Of a DNA stretch of 64,000 nt, positions 32,908 through 42,300 are shown one piece after another. This DNA comes from Micromussa lordhowensis (taxonomy: Eukaryota; Cnidaria; Anthozoa; Scleractinia; Lobophylliidae): assembly GCA_964020085.1 (NCBI GenBank), contig OZ026602.1, forward strand, positions 29,412,677 to 29,476,676, read 5' to 3'. The notes under the pieces are model-generated. The model worked only from the letters and a program-made list of their open reading frames with translations. It was not told the DNA's origin and did no database searches. Made by a program: the position numbers and the translations under genes. Each line of letters begins with the position of its first letter. The stretch's first letter is position 1.

Positions 32908-34669
32908 ATGTCTTTGAAGTGCATTTTTTGCAAAACAACAAGTTCGACCCCGGCAAGAAGGTCTCCAATGCGATAGTTGTCTCCGCTGGCAACACCGTAC
33001 CTGCGAGACGGGCGTATCGCAGTCTTCCTACCGAAGCGCCGTTAAAACCGGTTCTTCGATCGACTGGCTCTGTTCTACCTGTGACGTTCCTCAGGCTGAA
33101 AGTACGCCAATCCTCTTCAGCGAATCGGACCTACCATTTGATCCTGAAGCCGACTCCGTCGCAGAACCTGCCTTCGATGAGTCATCTATAGCCGATCTGT
33201 CAGCCTTCGAGTTAGCTTCTGATCCTGACTTGGACGAGTCTTCCATAGCTGACCCACCAGCTGCAGAGAGTCCAATGCACCAGTCCTTTGCTGTTACCTT
33301 CGAGGTCATCAATGACTGTACGACCAAACTTAGAAGACTTACAAGACGTCCCGTGTCCGAGTCTACCGAGGCCGGAGTACATAGCCCGAGCAGCCAACAG
33401 ACGCCGCCAGAAACTCCGACCAAAAGATCCCTTGGACTTGGACTTTGAACTTGCTGAAGGGTTCATCCCGCCCGAGTTCCTGCGAGCAGATGTCAGAGTC
33501 CGGAGTCAGAGGCACCTGATGTTCGCCACCAAACAACAGTTACAGTTTCTCGCCAGTGCGAAGTCTTGGTACATCGATGCCACGTTCAAGCTGTGCCGCC
33601 ATCCATTCACACAGTTGATGACCATCAATGCCTTCGTGAGAAAGGACGACCACGCTAAGCAAGTGCCGCTCCTCTTCGTGCTGATGTCAAGGAGAAAGAA
33701 AGCCGACTACCGCGAGGTACTGAAACAGCTCCTGGAGATCCTTCCCTCAGCCCCAGCAGTGAAGCAGATGAAAAAGCGACCTGGGCAGCCCTAAGAAAAG
33801 TATTCCCCCATGTGAAACTGCAAGGATGTGTTTTCCATTGGACGCAAGCCCTATGGAGAAAGGTGAGATAAATGTAAGGTTATCCAAGAACAGTTAAAGT
33901 TCGCAGTTAAAGTTCAAAAACAACTCACAGCACGGTAACGTTGAATATTCAGTAACTTTTTGAATGCAGACATAAATGTATTTATTACAATTCAATGGCA
34001 AAAGTAATACAGCAATTTAAAACATCCAAAAAAAAAGAAAAGAAGATGTCATAAGGCAGACTACCTGAGAAAGAAAAAAAGAAAAGTGGGAAAGAATGTG
34101 TATACTCATGTACTAATATATATTCTCTTTTCTTTGTTTACTAGGTGCAGGACCTCGGCCTTCAATCCGCATATCACAATGACCATGGGACGTACAACTT
34201 CATCAGAAAGATCATGGCCTTGCCCTTTCTCCCAGAAGCGGAAATACAGACAATGTTCCAGAGACTTCAGCGAGAAGCTACGGAGCCGCTCCTGCAGTTC
34301 ACTCAGTATGTAGCCAGCACGTGGATTCATGGATCCACCTGGAGCCCAGCAGACTGGACAGTATTCAGACATGCAATTCGTACGAACAACGAGATTGAGG
34401 GCTGGCACCATGGCCTCAATCGCCGAGCTTCCGGTCGTGGCCAGCTGTCAATGTACCTCCTCATCAAGCTACTTCACAGAGAGGCTATGCTGACAGCCAT
34501 CCAGATCCGCCTGGTGTCTGAGAAGAAACTGAAGAGAATGCAGCGCCGCACGTACCGCGAACTGCAGGCAAAGATCTTCAAGTTGTGGGACGAGTTTAAC
34601 GCCAGTGAAAGATCAGAGAAACGTTTACTGAAAGCCTGTTCCCATCTTAACGGGCCCAGAGAAAAGTAA
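32908..34669 (+). pseudogene. MULE transposase pseudogene
   Basis: Exon 1 is 32908-33862 (donor AAAG/GTGAGA) and exon 2 is 34145-34669 after a TTTACTAG acceptor. The start MSLKCIFC and a later WLCSTCD suggest an N-terminal zinc-binding region. An acidic stretch with two FDESSIAD/LDESSIAD repeats follows, then the MULE domain: SWYIDATFKLCRHPFTQL (first catalytic Asp), VPLLFVLMSRRKKADY, DEKATWAAL, GCVFHWTQALWRK, and in exon 2 MALPFLPEAEI, STWIHGSTW, TNNEIEGWHHGLNR (catalytic Glu) and VSEKKLKRMQRR. Damage: at least three frameshifts (near 32,935, 33,040 and 33,325) and a small deletion near 33,765 that removes the VxDFE-type second Asp context. Exon 2 is undamaged. It cannot make an active enzyme. 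Confidence 0.88.
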
Positions 34670-35043
34670 ATGTTAATAAACAGATACACAAACAAACGGC
34701 TCCTTTAGGAGCCACCAAATAAATAAAAGCAATGACCAACAGTTATCTAAATAAGCTTACAGAACACGTTAAAGACTGGGTTCCACAAACATTCAAAATG
34801 GCGCACATAAAGCGTCAGGCAAATTGCATCAATTAAACGGCAGACTTACAATACCTTAGTCCTTAGTCCTGAAGAGAAACTAAAAAGTAAAACTTAGTGA
34901 ATATACTGTGGAACGAAGTGACTATTTTGTGGAACGAAGTGACTATTTGCGGAACGAAGTGACTATTTTTTGGAACGAAGTGACCGTAAGATGGAACGAA
35001 ATGACTTGGAACGAATTGACTATGTCGCACACCGCTATTCCTT

Positions 35044-35909
35044 TGGCGGTCAAAATCCAAACATATGCATATGCCTGACGAAATATAATTTACAACTCCC
35101 TTCTATCTTTGCACTGACGCTAGCACTCATACCTCTGAGGACAGAGCAAGTTCATAAACGCGTGAAATGTCTCCTAGAACTATCTAAGACGAGGAGGAAT
35201 TATAATTAAGCACAGTAATATTACTAACCTTGCCTCGACGCGAACACCTAACAAGTCCATGGCGTTACTCAGTCTCGTTCCCAGCCTCTCTCTCCCTGCG
35301 ACAAAGCGAGACAAAGGAGAGAGAGCCTGGGAACGAGGTTAGGCTCGTTTCTGCTCCCAAAACAAACAAGGCAAAGCAAAAAGTTATGTATCAAGTAGCT
35401 TTCGACTTTAACCTTCTATAACGTCCTGAAATATAGGAAACTGAATCTATTTTACTTTTTAATTGTGTTATGTTTTAATTTATTTAGGTAGTTTCGAAAA
35501 CGAAGACCCGAAGACCGAAGACCCCCTACGAAATTATTTTTTCTGTAGGAAACGAAATAAATATAGCTCTTCTCGGTCAGAACTGATAAATAACAGCGGA
35601 TCATCTAGAAATAGACCAGGCCTGGAAATAGACATTTTAAAACACGGATTCGAGATCTATCATCTGGAACATAGATCAAACCACAAATGTAATGGTTCCT
35701 TTTCGTAACGAGTTCGGTAAAGAACTGAAACAAGTACAAACGAGCGAATACCGAAGACCAACGGACCCAGCATGAAATATCGTATGTACTTATAATGGAA
35801 TTATTTCGACATTGGTAAAGCTTTCTTTCATATGTCGATGTCTGTTATGCGTTAAATTTGAAAGGCGCGGCGGCAATTCAAAGTTATGATAGGGTACGAC
35901 TTGTTCTAA
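35044..35909. other. Repeat-poor interval with one short hairpin
   Basis: No gene is supported. A CGAAGACC-type short repeat occurs around 35,500-35,525 and again near 35,751. The only strong structure is the hairpin at 35,274-35,337. Confidence 0.4.
35274..35337. repeat. Short hairpin repeat
   Basis: Arms 35,274-35,295 and 35,316-35,337 pair 22 bp with one mismatch; the outer arm is CTCGTTCCCAG and the inner arm is CT/GA-rich. A 20-bp loop separates them. Probably a miniature foldback element. Confidence 0.8.
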
Positions 35910-36145
35910 AGGCCCGTTCAAACGGTCATGATAGTTGATGATAGTCGATGATAGTTTCAACTATCACGCACGTTTGAACACGAACTATCATTCACTATCA
36001 TCAACTATCACCAACTATCATGCAGTTTGGACATGTTCAAATTCGACATGATAGTTCATGATAGTTTTTTCCGTTTGACCGAGCGGATGATAGTGCACGA
36101 TAGTTTTTCGGTCAGCGGGGGTAACCAAGGCGGGCTCAATGCAAA

Positions 36146-36400
36146 ATGGCTATCGCATTGCCATCGTCCTGTGAAGAACAACAAAGCAATAATTTGGACG
36201 AATAGTCGGACGACAGTGACGCTGAAAGCGAGAAAGTGAGAAAAGCGAAAAAATCTAAAAAACCAGTCAACGAGAAGCGAAGTGGTAGTTTGATATGCAA
36301 CCTGATAGATGAGTACGAGGCCCGGTCATGTTTGTGGAACATTTTTTGCGATGACTACCACAATCGGGATGTAACTGGAAAAGCGAAGAAAGAACTGGAG
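36146..36400 (+). pseudogene. MADF-domain first exon remnant
   Basis: ATG 36,146 opens a frame with an early TAG at 36,203-36,205, then an acidic stretch, a Lys-rich block (KVRKAKKSKKP) and LICNLIDEYEARSCLWNIFCDDYHNRDVT, the start of a MADF domain, ending at a consensus donor (GAG/GTAAGT) at 36,400. It parallels exon 1 of the MADF gene at 18,195 in position relative to the TIR. No second exon is found. This suggests an internally deleted descendant of a two-gene Harbinger element. Confidence 0.65.
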
Positions 36401-36548
36401 GTAAGTCAATACAAATTCTGATACACAGCCATTTTCGTCACGAAATTCATAGCCCCGCCATATTTGTTTACAATCGCACGCGGTAGGAGACTAGGTACTA
36501 GTTAGCGACGCTAGCAAATTGCGTGATTTCGACAAACTATCATGAACT

Positions 36549-36623
36549 ATGAAAGTGAAGAATGATCCTCGCAGTGAGTGTTCCAATTTAAGCAACTGGA
36601 AAGAAGAAGCCTGAAAAAAATCA

Positions 36624-36657
<34 letters not shown>

Positions 36658-36872
36658 GATACCGGTGCGATGCTCTACCAACTGAGCTATGAAGCCACAC
36701 ATTGGGAGCGAGGTCAATTTGTTGAGTTCATATCTTCCCGTGAGGAGTGAAATGATGTAAGTATATATGAAATAATTCATATGAACTGCGGTTATAGATG
36801 AAAGTGAAGAATGGTCGTCGCAGTGAGTGTTCCAATTTAAGCAACTGGAAAGAAGAAGCCTGAAAAAAATCA

Positions 36873-36906
<34 letters not shown>

Positions 36907-36918
36907 GATACCGGTACT
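36549..36918 (-). mobile_element. tRNA-derived SINE, head-to-tail dimer
   Basis: Read on the minus strand, a truncated copy (tRNA 3' part 36,915-36,874, body to about 36,697) is followed by a second copy with a full tRNA head (36,696-36,625) and body to about 36,549. The two bodies (36,549-36,624 and 36,799-36,873) are almost identical: a CTGATTTTTTTCAGGCTTC-type stem, then GTTGCTTAAATTGGAACACT. The upstream copy keeps a longer tail of about 100 bp. Both lie inside the Harbinger-like element. Confidence 0.75.
36625..36696 (-). tRNA. tRNA-Thr(GGT)-like sequence, SINE head
   Basis: 72 nt. The acceptor stem GGCTTCA/TGAAGCC pairs 7/7, the D stem GCTC/GAGC 4/4 and the T stem ACGGG/CCCGT 5/5 with a TTCGAAT loop. 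The anticodon stem TCGCA/CGCGG pairs 4 of 5, counting one G-U. The loop CCGGTAT gives anticodon GGT (Thr). Position 33 is C rather than the near-universal U, and the sequence continues into the SINE body. It therefore probably serves as a Pol III promoter (A and B boxes) rather than a working tRNA. Confidence 0.6.
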
Positions 36919-37044
36919 TACATCCTATCATGAACTATCATGGACCGTTTGATCGCAAACATGATAGTCAATGATAGTGATAGATAGCTGAAACTATCAT
37001 CGACTATCATCAACTATCGTGACCGTTTGAACGGGCCTTAAAAG

Positions 37045-37128
37045 CAGGAATGCTGGAAACCCGGACCGGAAACCCGGAATGCCGGAATGCCGGGAATCAA
37101 GACCCGGAAATCCTAAAACCCGGAATGA
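37045..37128. repeat. CCCGGAA-rich minisatellite
   Basis: Irregular repetition of ACCCGGAA and GCCGGAATG motifs. No longer unit is regular. Confidence 0.6.
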
Positions 37129-37311
37129 CTTTTCGAGAAGGCCAAAGAGCTAAACGAGGAACAGTTTCGGGAGCTCTTAAGCCCCTTATATGAAACTGTG
37201 TTTTCTCGCAATATCGCCAGTCGCTATTGTCTCGCAGATCAGTTATTTTACTTACTTGATATCCCTGTAAGGAACCTGAGAAGCCACGATATATTCTACC
37301 TTGTAGGGTAA
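37129..37311 (+). pseudogene. Unrecognised coding-like remnant
   Basis: An open stretch of 60 codons, from just after a TGA at 37,126 to TAA 37,309-37,311, reads FEKAKELNEEQFRELL, YETVFSRNIASRYCLADQLF and NLRSHDIFYLVG. It has the alternating charged/hydrophobic pattern of helical protein. A GT at 37,267 (CCT/GTAAGG) could be a donor. No start codon and no recognised family; probably an exon remnant. Confidence 0.3.
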
Positions 37312-37317
37312 CCAGTG

Positions 37318-37404
37318 AATTCGCCCACAAGCAAACTCGCCCACAACAAACTCGCCCACACAGAAGATGACTCGCCCACACGATATCAGTTAACTCGCCC
37401 ACAC
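37318..37404. repeat. ACTCGCCCACA minisatellite
   Basis: Five irregularly spaced copies of (A)CTCGCCCACA with spacers of 0 to 17 bp. Confidence 0.7.
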
Positions 37405-37482
37405 AGAGAATAAGTGTCTTTTGATGTCCTTGTGATATTTCGTCGTCTTCATTGCGGTTGAAAACTAGAAAACCCGACGACG

Positions 37483-37588
37483 CCATCACATAAACAGCGC
37501 ATAGACTAGGTTCTACTTTGTCATCACCAAGCCCATCTCACCGTTGCCATCACGTAAACGGTGCATAGACTAGGTTCTAGTTTGTCAC
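37483..37588 (+). repeat. Direct repeat pair of about 42 bp
   Basis: 37,483-37,524 and 37,546-37,588 share GCCATCAC.TAAAC..GCATAGACTAGGTTCTA with few mismatches, 63 bp apart. The rest of 37,589-37,907 shows no feature I can support. Confidence 0.7.
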
Positions 37589-38268
37589 GTATGAAGGTTT
37601 AAATAAAGGCCACGAGTCCACAGCTTCTACGTTCGTAATGGAAAAAGATCAACTAAAACGGATCTAGAATTAATGATCGGTTATTTTGACTCTGTTGTTG
37701 TTACGCAGTCGGAATGCGTGTATTAATATAAAGAGTCGTTAGCAGTGATCATATGCAAATTTCCTTCGAAGTGAAAGTACTTCGTTCTTGTTATGATTGT
37801 TGTTTTGTTAAAGGAATTTTAGCGCGGACAAGAACGTCCTTGAGCGATTTTTCCTTTCTATAAGAAACAATCGGTGGCTGATTAAATATATCTTTGAGCC
37901 TAGACTGTTGAGCAATAGACTCGGTCAAATATATTCTTGACCTCCAATTGTCGCGTACAGGAAGGACAAGTCTCTTAAAGACCTTCTGGTCAGAGCTAAA
38001 ATTCCTTCACACATTTAACAACAACATTTTGGAGTTATAAACGGTAAGGGTCAAGTGACAATATCACAAAACTTTGACTTAAAACTTTACACTGCCACCG
38101 TATGAACCAGACTCCACTATCAGGCTTTATTGAACTCTCATGATGTTCAGAACTAGCCACAACCTTGTTGACATTAAAAGTTTACTGATAATTCTTCAGT
38201 ATTCTGACAATTGCTTAACAAACTGACTCAAAGTTGTTTTTGATCCTTGATTTGCATACGACCAGCCA

Positions 38269-38586
38269 TCATCAGTAATCGCATCATCAGTAATCGCACC
38301 ATCATCATCAGTAATCGCACCTATACTTTGGAATAATTTACCTGATCATATTAGAGCCATATCATGTCTACGTACCTTTAAAAGTAGAGTTAAGACTTTT
38401 TTATTTAATCGTTCTTTTTAAATCTCTGCTTTCCTTACAATTATTCGTTTTTATAAAAGTAAATTATCATATTAGTAAAGTAATGTTTATTTGTTTATAA
38501 TAAGTAGTTTTGTTAAGCGCTGGTGGTTTTTTAGTAGAAATGGCGCTATATAAATAAAGATTATTATTATTATTATTATTATCATC
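38269..38586 (+). mobile_element. 5'-truncated CR1/L2-type LINE insertion
   Basis: A 313-bp insertion present only in the leftmost unit. 38,317-38,421 encodes LWNNLPDHIRAISCLRTFKSRVKT and then LFNRSF plus stop, the typical C-terminal end of CR1/L2-like ORF2. The 3' UTR ends in GGCGCTATATAAAT, AAAG and an (ATT)n tail, as usual for these LINEs. Flanking ATCATC on both sides is compatible with a short target duplication. A CATCAGTAATCGCA-type triple repeat (38,270-38,317) sits at the 5' end. Confidence 0.8.
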
Positions 38587-38640
38587 TTCTTCTTTGACGT
38601 GAACAATAGAAGACGCGGTAACCATGCGTAACGGATCTCT

Positions 38641-38685
38641 GATTGGTCAGTTTATCCATAACCAGTCTCACTCAGTGTATAAAAG
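38641..38685 (+). promoter_or_regulatory. CCAAT/TATA promoter of the 1,005-bp unit
   Basis: ATTGG (inverted CCAAT) at 38,642-38,646 and TATAAAAG at 38,678-38,685, 32 bp apart, are followed by a GC-rich stretch. The predicted start site is near 38,710, about 20-25 bp before the hammerhead motif. It repeats every 1,005 bp; the last copy is at 63,803-63,810. This layout matches Penelope pLTRs, where a promoter precedes a ribozyme. Confidence 0.65.
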
Positions 38686-38732
38686 CTGCGCGTTCGCGAG
38701 CCCTGGCCACAACTGCTCACAGCCACTTGAGC

Positions 38733-38807
38733 ACTGCAACAAAAAGCAACTGACGAAGGAAACCCACTCTGTTTCCGAAACCGGTCTTGCAAAAGTAAAC
38801 AAACAGT
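38733..38807 (+). ncRNA. Hammerhead ribozyme-like motif, type I, minimal stem III
   Basis: Core parts in order: CTGACGA 38,750-38,756; stem II GGAAAC/GTTTCC 38,758-38,763 with 38,771-38,776; GAAA 38,777-38,780; then CCGGTC to 38,786, with predicted cleavage after the C of GTC. Stem I pairs GCAA 38,746-38,749 with TTGC 38,787-38,790, then an internal loop, then ACTG 38,733-38,736 with CAGT 38,804-38,807. Stem III can only be ACC/GGT with no loop, so it would form between two molecules, as reported for small dimer-forming hammerheads in Penelope-like elements. One extra A (38,757) sits between the core and stem II. The motif recurs at 38,750 + 1005n for n = 0 to 25 (CTGACGA start), 26 copies with no core change seen. 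Activity is untested. Confidence 0.65.
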
Positions 38808-38847
38808 TCTTATTAGAACTCTATGGCCACTCTAAACGACGATCTAA

Positions 38848-39336
38848 GTCGCCGCCAAAACTTTGGATGTTGAAACACATTACAAGCCTTCAGAAACGTT
38901 CCAACATACGCACTTCTCTTCAAGTCGCCCTCTTAGTGTTAAGAAGGGTTTTATTAAAGGAGAAACTTTGCGTTTACTGAGAACAAACTCGGTTAAAGAA
39001 ACATTCGAGTTACGGGAGCTAGAATTTCTAACTCCTTTACTCGTGCGAGGTTATCCTAGAGAACTCGCCGAAAATATTCTAACCGAAATAAAATTCTCAT
39101 CACGAAACGAGGCACTACAAAACAAAACAAAACCATCCATAAGTGTTTTGCCTTTCATGACGACTTTCAACCCAGCTACGCCTAACCTAAAAAAGATTCT
39201 TATGAAACACTGGCACTTTATAACTGAGAGCAATAGACTCGGTCAAATATATTCTTGACCTCCAATTGTCGCGTACAGGAAGGACAAGTCTCTTAAAGAC
39301 CTTCTGGTCAGAGCTAAAATTCCTTCACACATTTAA
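38848..39336 (+). pseudogene. Penelope-like RT C-terminal remnant (first full unit)
   Basis: Open from 38,848 without a convincing ATG: TLDVETHYKPSETFQHTHFS, KKGFIKGETLRLLRTNS, RGYPRELAENILTEIKF, VLPFMTTFNPATPNLKKI and MKHWHFI, then TGA 39,256-39,258. The same frame continues with PPIVAYRKDKSLKDLLVRAK to TAA at 39,334. This is the region after the RT catalytic palm and before the GIY-YIG endonuclease in Penelope-like elements, ending with the SLKDLLVRAK block. The RT core, YxDD box and endonuclease are absent. The promoter-ribozyme segment is fused directly upstream, so the unit is an internal-deletion derivative. It recurs every 1,005 bp (25 complete copies; the last, at 63,973, is cut by the window end). 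Confidence 0.8.
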
Positions 39337-42300
39337 CAACAACATTTTGGAGTTATAAACGGTAAGGGTCAAGTGACAATATCACAAAACTTTGACTTAA
39401 AACTTTACACTGCCACCGTATGAACCAGACTCCACTATCAGGCTTTATTGAACTCTCATGATGTTCAGAACTAGCCACAACCTTGTTGACATTAAAAGTT
39501 TACTGATAATTCTTCAGTATTCTGACAATTGCTTAACAAACTGACTCAAAGTTGTTTTTGATCCTTGATTTGCATACGACCAGCCATCATCTTCTTCTTT
39601 GACGTGAACAATAGAAGACGCGGTAACCATGCGTAACGGATCTCTGATTGGTCAGTTTATCCATAACCAGTCTCACTCAGTGTATAAAAGCTGCGCGTTC
39701 GCGAGCCCTGGCCACAACTGCTCACAGCCACTTGAGCACTGCAACAAAAAGCAACTGACGAAGGAAACCCACTCTGTTTCCGAAACCGGTCTTGCAAAAG
39801 TAAACAAACAGTTCTTATTAGAACTCTATGGCCACTCTAAACGACGATCTAAGTCGCCGCCAAAACTTTGGATGTTGAAACACATTACAAGCCTTCAGAA
39901 ACGTTCCAACATACGCACTTCTCTTCAAGTCGCCCTCTTAGTGTTAAGAAGGGTTTTATTAAAGGAGAAACTTTGCGTTTACTGAGAACAAACTCGGTTA
40001 AAGAAACATTCGAGTTACGGGAGCTAGAATTTCTAACTCCTTTACTCGTGCGAGGTTATCCTAGAGAACTCGCCGAAAATATTCTAACCGAAATAAAATT
40101 CTCATCACGAAACGAGGCACTACAAAACAAAACAAAACCATCCATAAGTGTTTTGCCTTTCATGACGACTTTCAACCCAGCTACGCCTAACCTAAAAAAG
40201 ATTCTTATGAAACACTGGCACTTTATAACTGAGAGCAATAGACTCGGTCAAATATATTCTTGACCTCCAATTGTCGCGTACAGGAAGGACAAGTCTCTTA
40301 AAGACCTTCTGGTCAGAGCTAAAATTCCTTCACACATTTAACAACAACATTTTGGAGTTATAAACGGTAAGGGTCAAGTGACAATATCACAAAACTTTGA
40401 CTTAAAACTTTACACTGCCACCGTATGAACCAGACTCCACTATCAGGCTTTATTGAACTCTCATGATGTTCAGAACTAGCCACAACCTTGTTGACATTAA
40501 AAGTTTACTGATAATTCTTCAGTATTCTGACAATTGCTTAACAAACTGACTCAAAGTTGTTTTTGATCCTTGATTTGCATACGACCAGCCATCATCTTCT
40601 TCTTTGACGTGAACAATAGAAGACGCGGTAACCATGCGTAACGGATCTCTGATTGGTCAGTTTATCCATAACCAGTCTCACTCAGTGTATAAAAGCTGCG
40701 CGTTCGCGAGCCCTGGCCACAACTGCTCACAGCCACTTGAGCACTGCAACAAAAAGCAACTGACGAAGGAAACCCACTCTGTTTCCGAAACCGGTCTTGC
40801 AAAAGTAAACAAACAGTTCTTATTAGAACTCTATGGCCACTCTAAACGACGATCTAAGTCGCCGCCAAAACTTTGGATGTTGAAACACATTACAAGCCTT
40901 CAGAAACGTTCCAACATACGCACTTCTCTTCAAGTCGCCCTCTTAGTGTTAAGAAGGGTTTTATTAAAGGAGAAACTTTGCGTTTACTGAGAACAAACTC
41001 GGTTAAAGAAACATTCGAGTTACGGGAGCTAGAATTTCTAACTCCTTTACTCGTGCGAGGTTATCCTAGAGAACTCGCCGAAAATATTCTAACCGAAATA
41101 AAATTCTCATCACGAAACGAGGCACTACAAAACAAAACAAAACCATCCATAAGTGTTTTGCCTTTCATGACGACTTTCAACCCAGCTACGCCTAACCTAA
41201 AAAAGATTCTTATGAAACACTGGCACTTTATAACTGAGAGCAATAGACTCGGTCAAATATATTCTTGACCTCCAATTGTCGCGTACAGGAAGGACAAGTC
41301 TCTTAAAGACCTTCTGGTCAGAGCTAAAATTCCTTCACACATTTAACAACAACATTTTGGAGTTATAAACGGTAAGGGTCAAGTGACAATATCACAAAAC
41401 TTTGACTTAAAACTTTACACTGCCACCGTATGAACCAGACTCCACTATCAGGCTTTATTGAACTCTCATGATGTTCAGAACTAGCCACAACCTTGTTGAC
41501 ATTAAAAGTTTACTGATAATTCTTCAGTATTCTGACAATTGCTTAACAAACTGACTCAAAGTTGTTTTTGATCCTTGATTTGCATACGACCAGCCATCAT
41601 CTTCTTCTTTGACGTGAACAATAGAAGACGCGGTAACCATGCGTAACGGATCTCTGATTGGTCAGTTTATCCATAACCAGTCTCACTCAGTGTATAAAAG
41701 CTGCGCGTTCGCGAGCCCTGGCCACAACTGCTCACAGCCACTTGAGCACTGCAACAAAAAGCAACTGACGAAGGAAACCCACTCTGTTTCCGAAACCGGT
41801 CTTGCAAAAGTAAACAAACAGTTCTTATTAGAACTCTATGGCCACTCTAAACGACGATCTAAGTCGCCGCCAAAACTTTGGATGTTGAAACACATTACAA
41901 GCCTTCAGAAACGTTCCAACATACGCACTTCTCTTCAAGTCGCCCTCTTAGTGTTAAGAAGGGTTTTATTAAAGGAGAAACTTTGCGTTTACTGAGAACA
42001 AACTCGGTTAAAGAAACATTCGAGTTACGGGAGCTAGAATTTCTAACTCCTTTACTCGTGCGAGGTTATCCTAGAGAACTCGCCGAAAATATTCTAACCG
42101 AAATAAAATTCTCATCACGAAACGAGGCACTACAAAACAAAACAAAACCATCCATAAGTGTTTTGCCTTTCATGACGACTTTCAACCCAGCTACGCCTAA
42201 CCTAAAAAAGATTCTTATGAAACACTGGCACTTTATAACTGAGAGCAATAGACTCGGTCAAATATATTCTTGACCTCCAATTGTCGCGTACAGGAAGGAC

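Larger units (their letters stand above)
31872..35034 (+). mobile_element. MULE (Mutator-like) DNA transposon, defective
   Basis: Flanked by an exact 9-bp duplication CTATTCCTT at 31,863-31,871 and 35,035-35,043, as typical for MULEs. The termini read CGGTGTGCGACA inverted, and each terminal region carries several copies of GTCACTTCGTTCCA (left, about 32,090-32,180) or its complement (right, 34,905-35,010). The left TIR is split after 12 bp by a foldback insertion. One transposase gene lies inside. Between 32,180 and 32,811 and between 34,670 and 34,904 I see no other gene. Confidence 0.92.
35910..37038. mobile_element. Non-autonomous Harbinger-like element, 1.13 kb
   Basis: Flanked by TAA at 35,907-35,909 and 37,039-37,041. 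The inverted ends begin AGGCCCGTTCAAACGGTCA and continue for about 55 bp through GATAGTYGATGATAG-type repeats; more ATGATAGT/ACTATCAT blocks follow at 35,985-36,110 and 36,925-37,005. The first bases resemble those of the 17.9-kb Harbinger (AGGC..GTTCA). It holds one MADF first exon and a SINE dimer but no transposase. Confidence 0.85.

Noticed and set aside
36625..36696. Functional tRNA-Thr gene
   Set aside because: C33, a mismatched anticodon stem, continuation into a repeated SINE body and a truncated sister copy make a SINE head more likely.
37097..37489. 130-codon minus-strand ORF
   Set aside because: Half of it is the translated minisatellite, and the rest is antisense to the more protein-like plus-strand frame.
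38624..38980. 118-codon ORF repeated in every 1,005-bp unit
   Set aside because: Its ATG lies upstream of the TATA box and it runs through the promoter and hammerhead; its last third is an off-frame reading of the Penelope RT remnant. It is open by chance and copied by the array.
39051..39233. 60-codon minus-strand ORF in every 1,005-bp unit
   Set aside because: Antisense shadow of the RT remnant.
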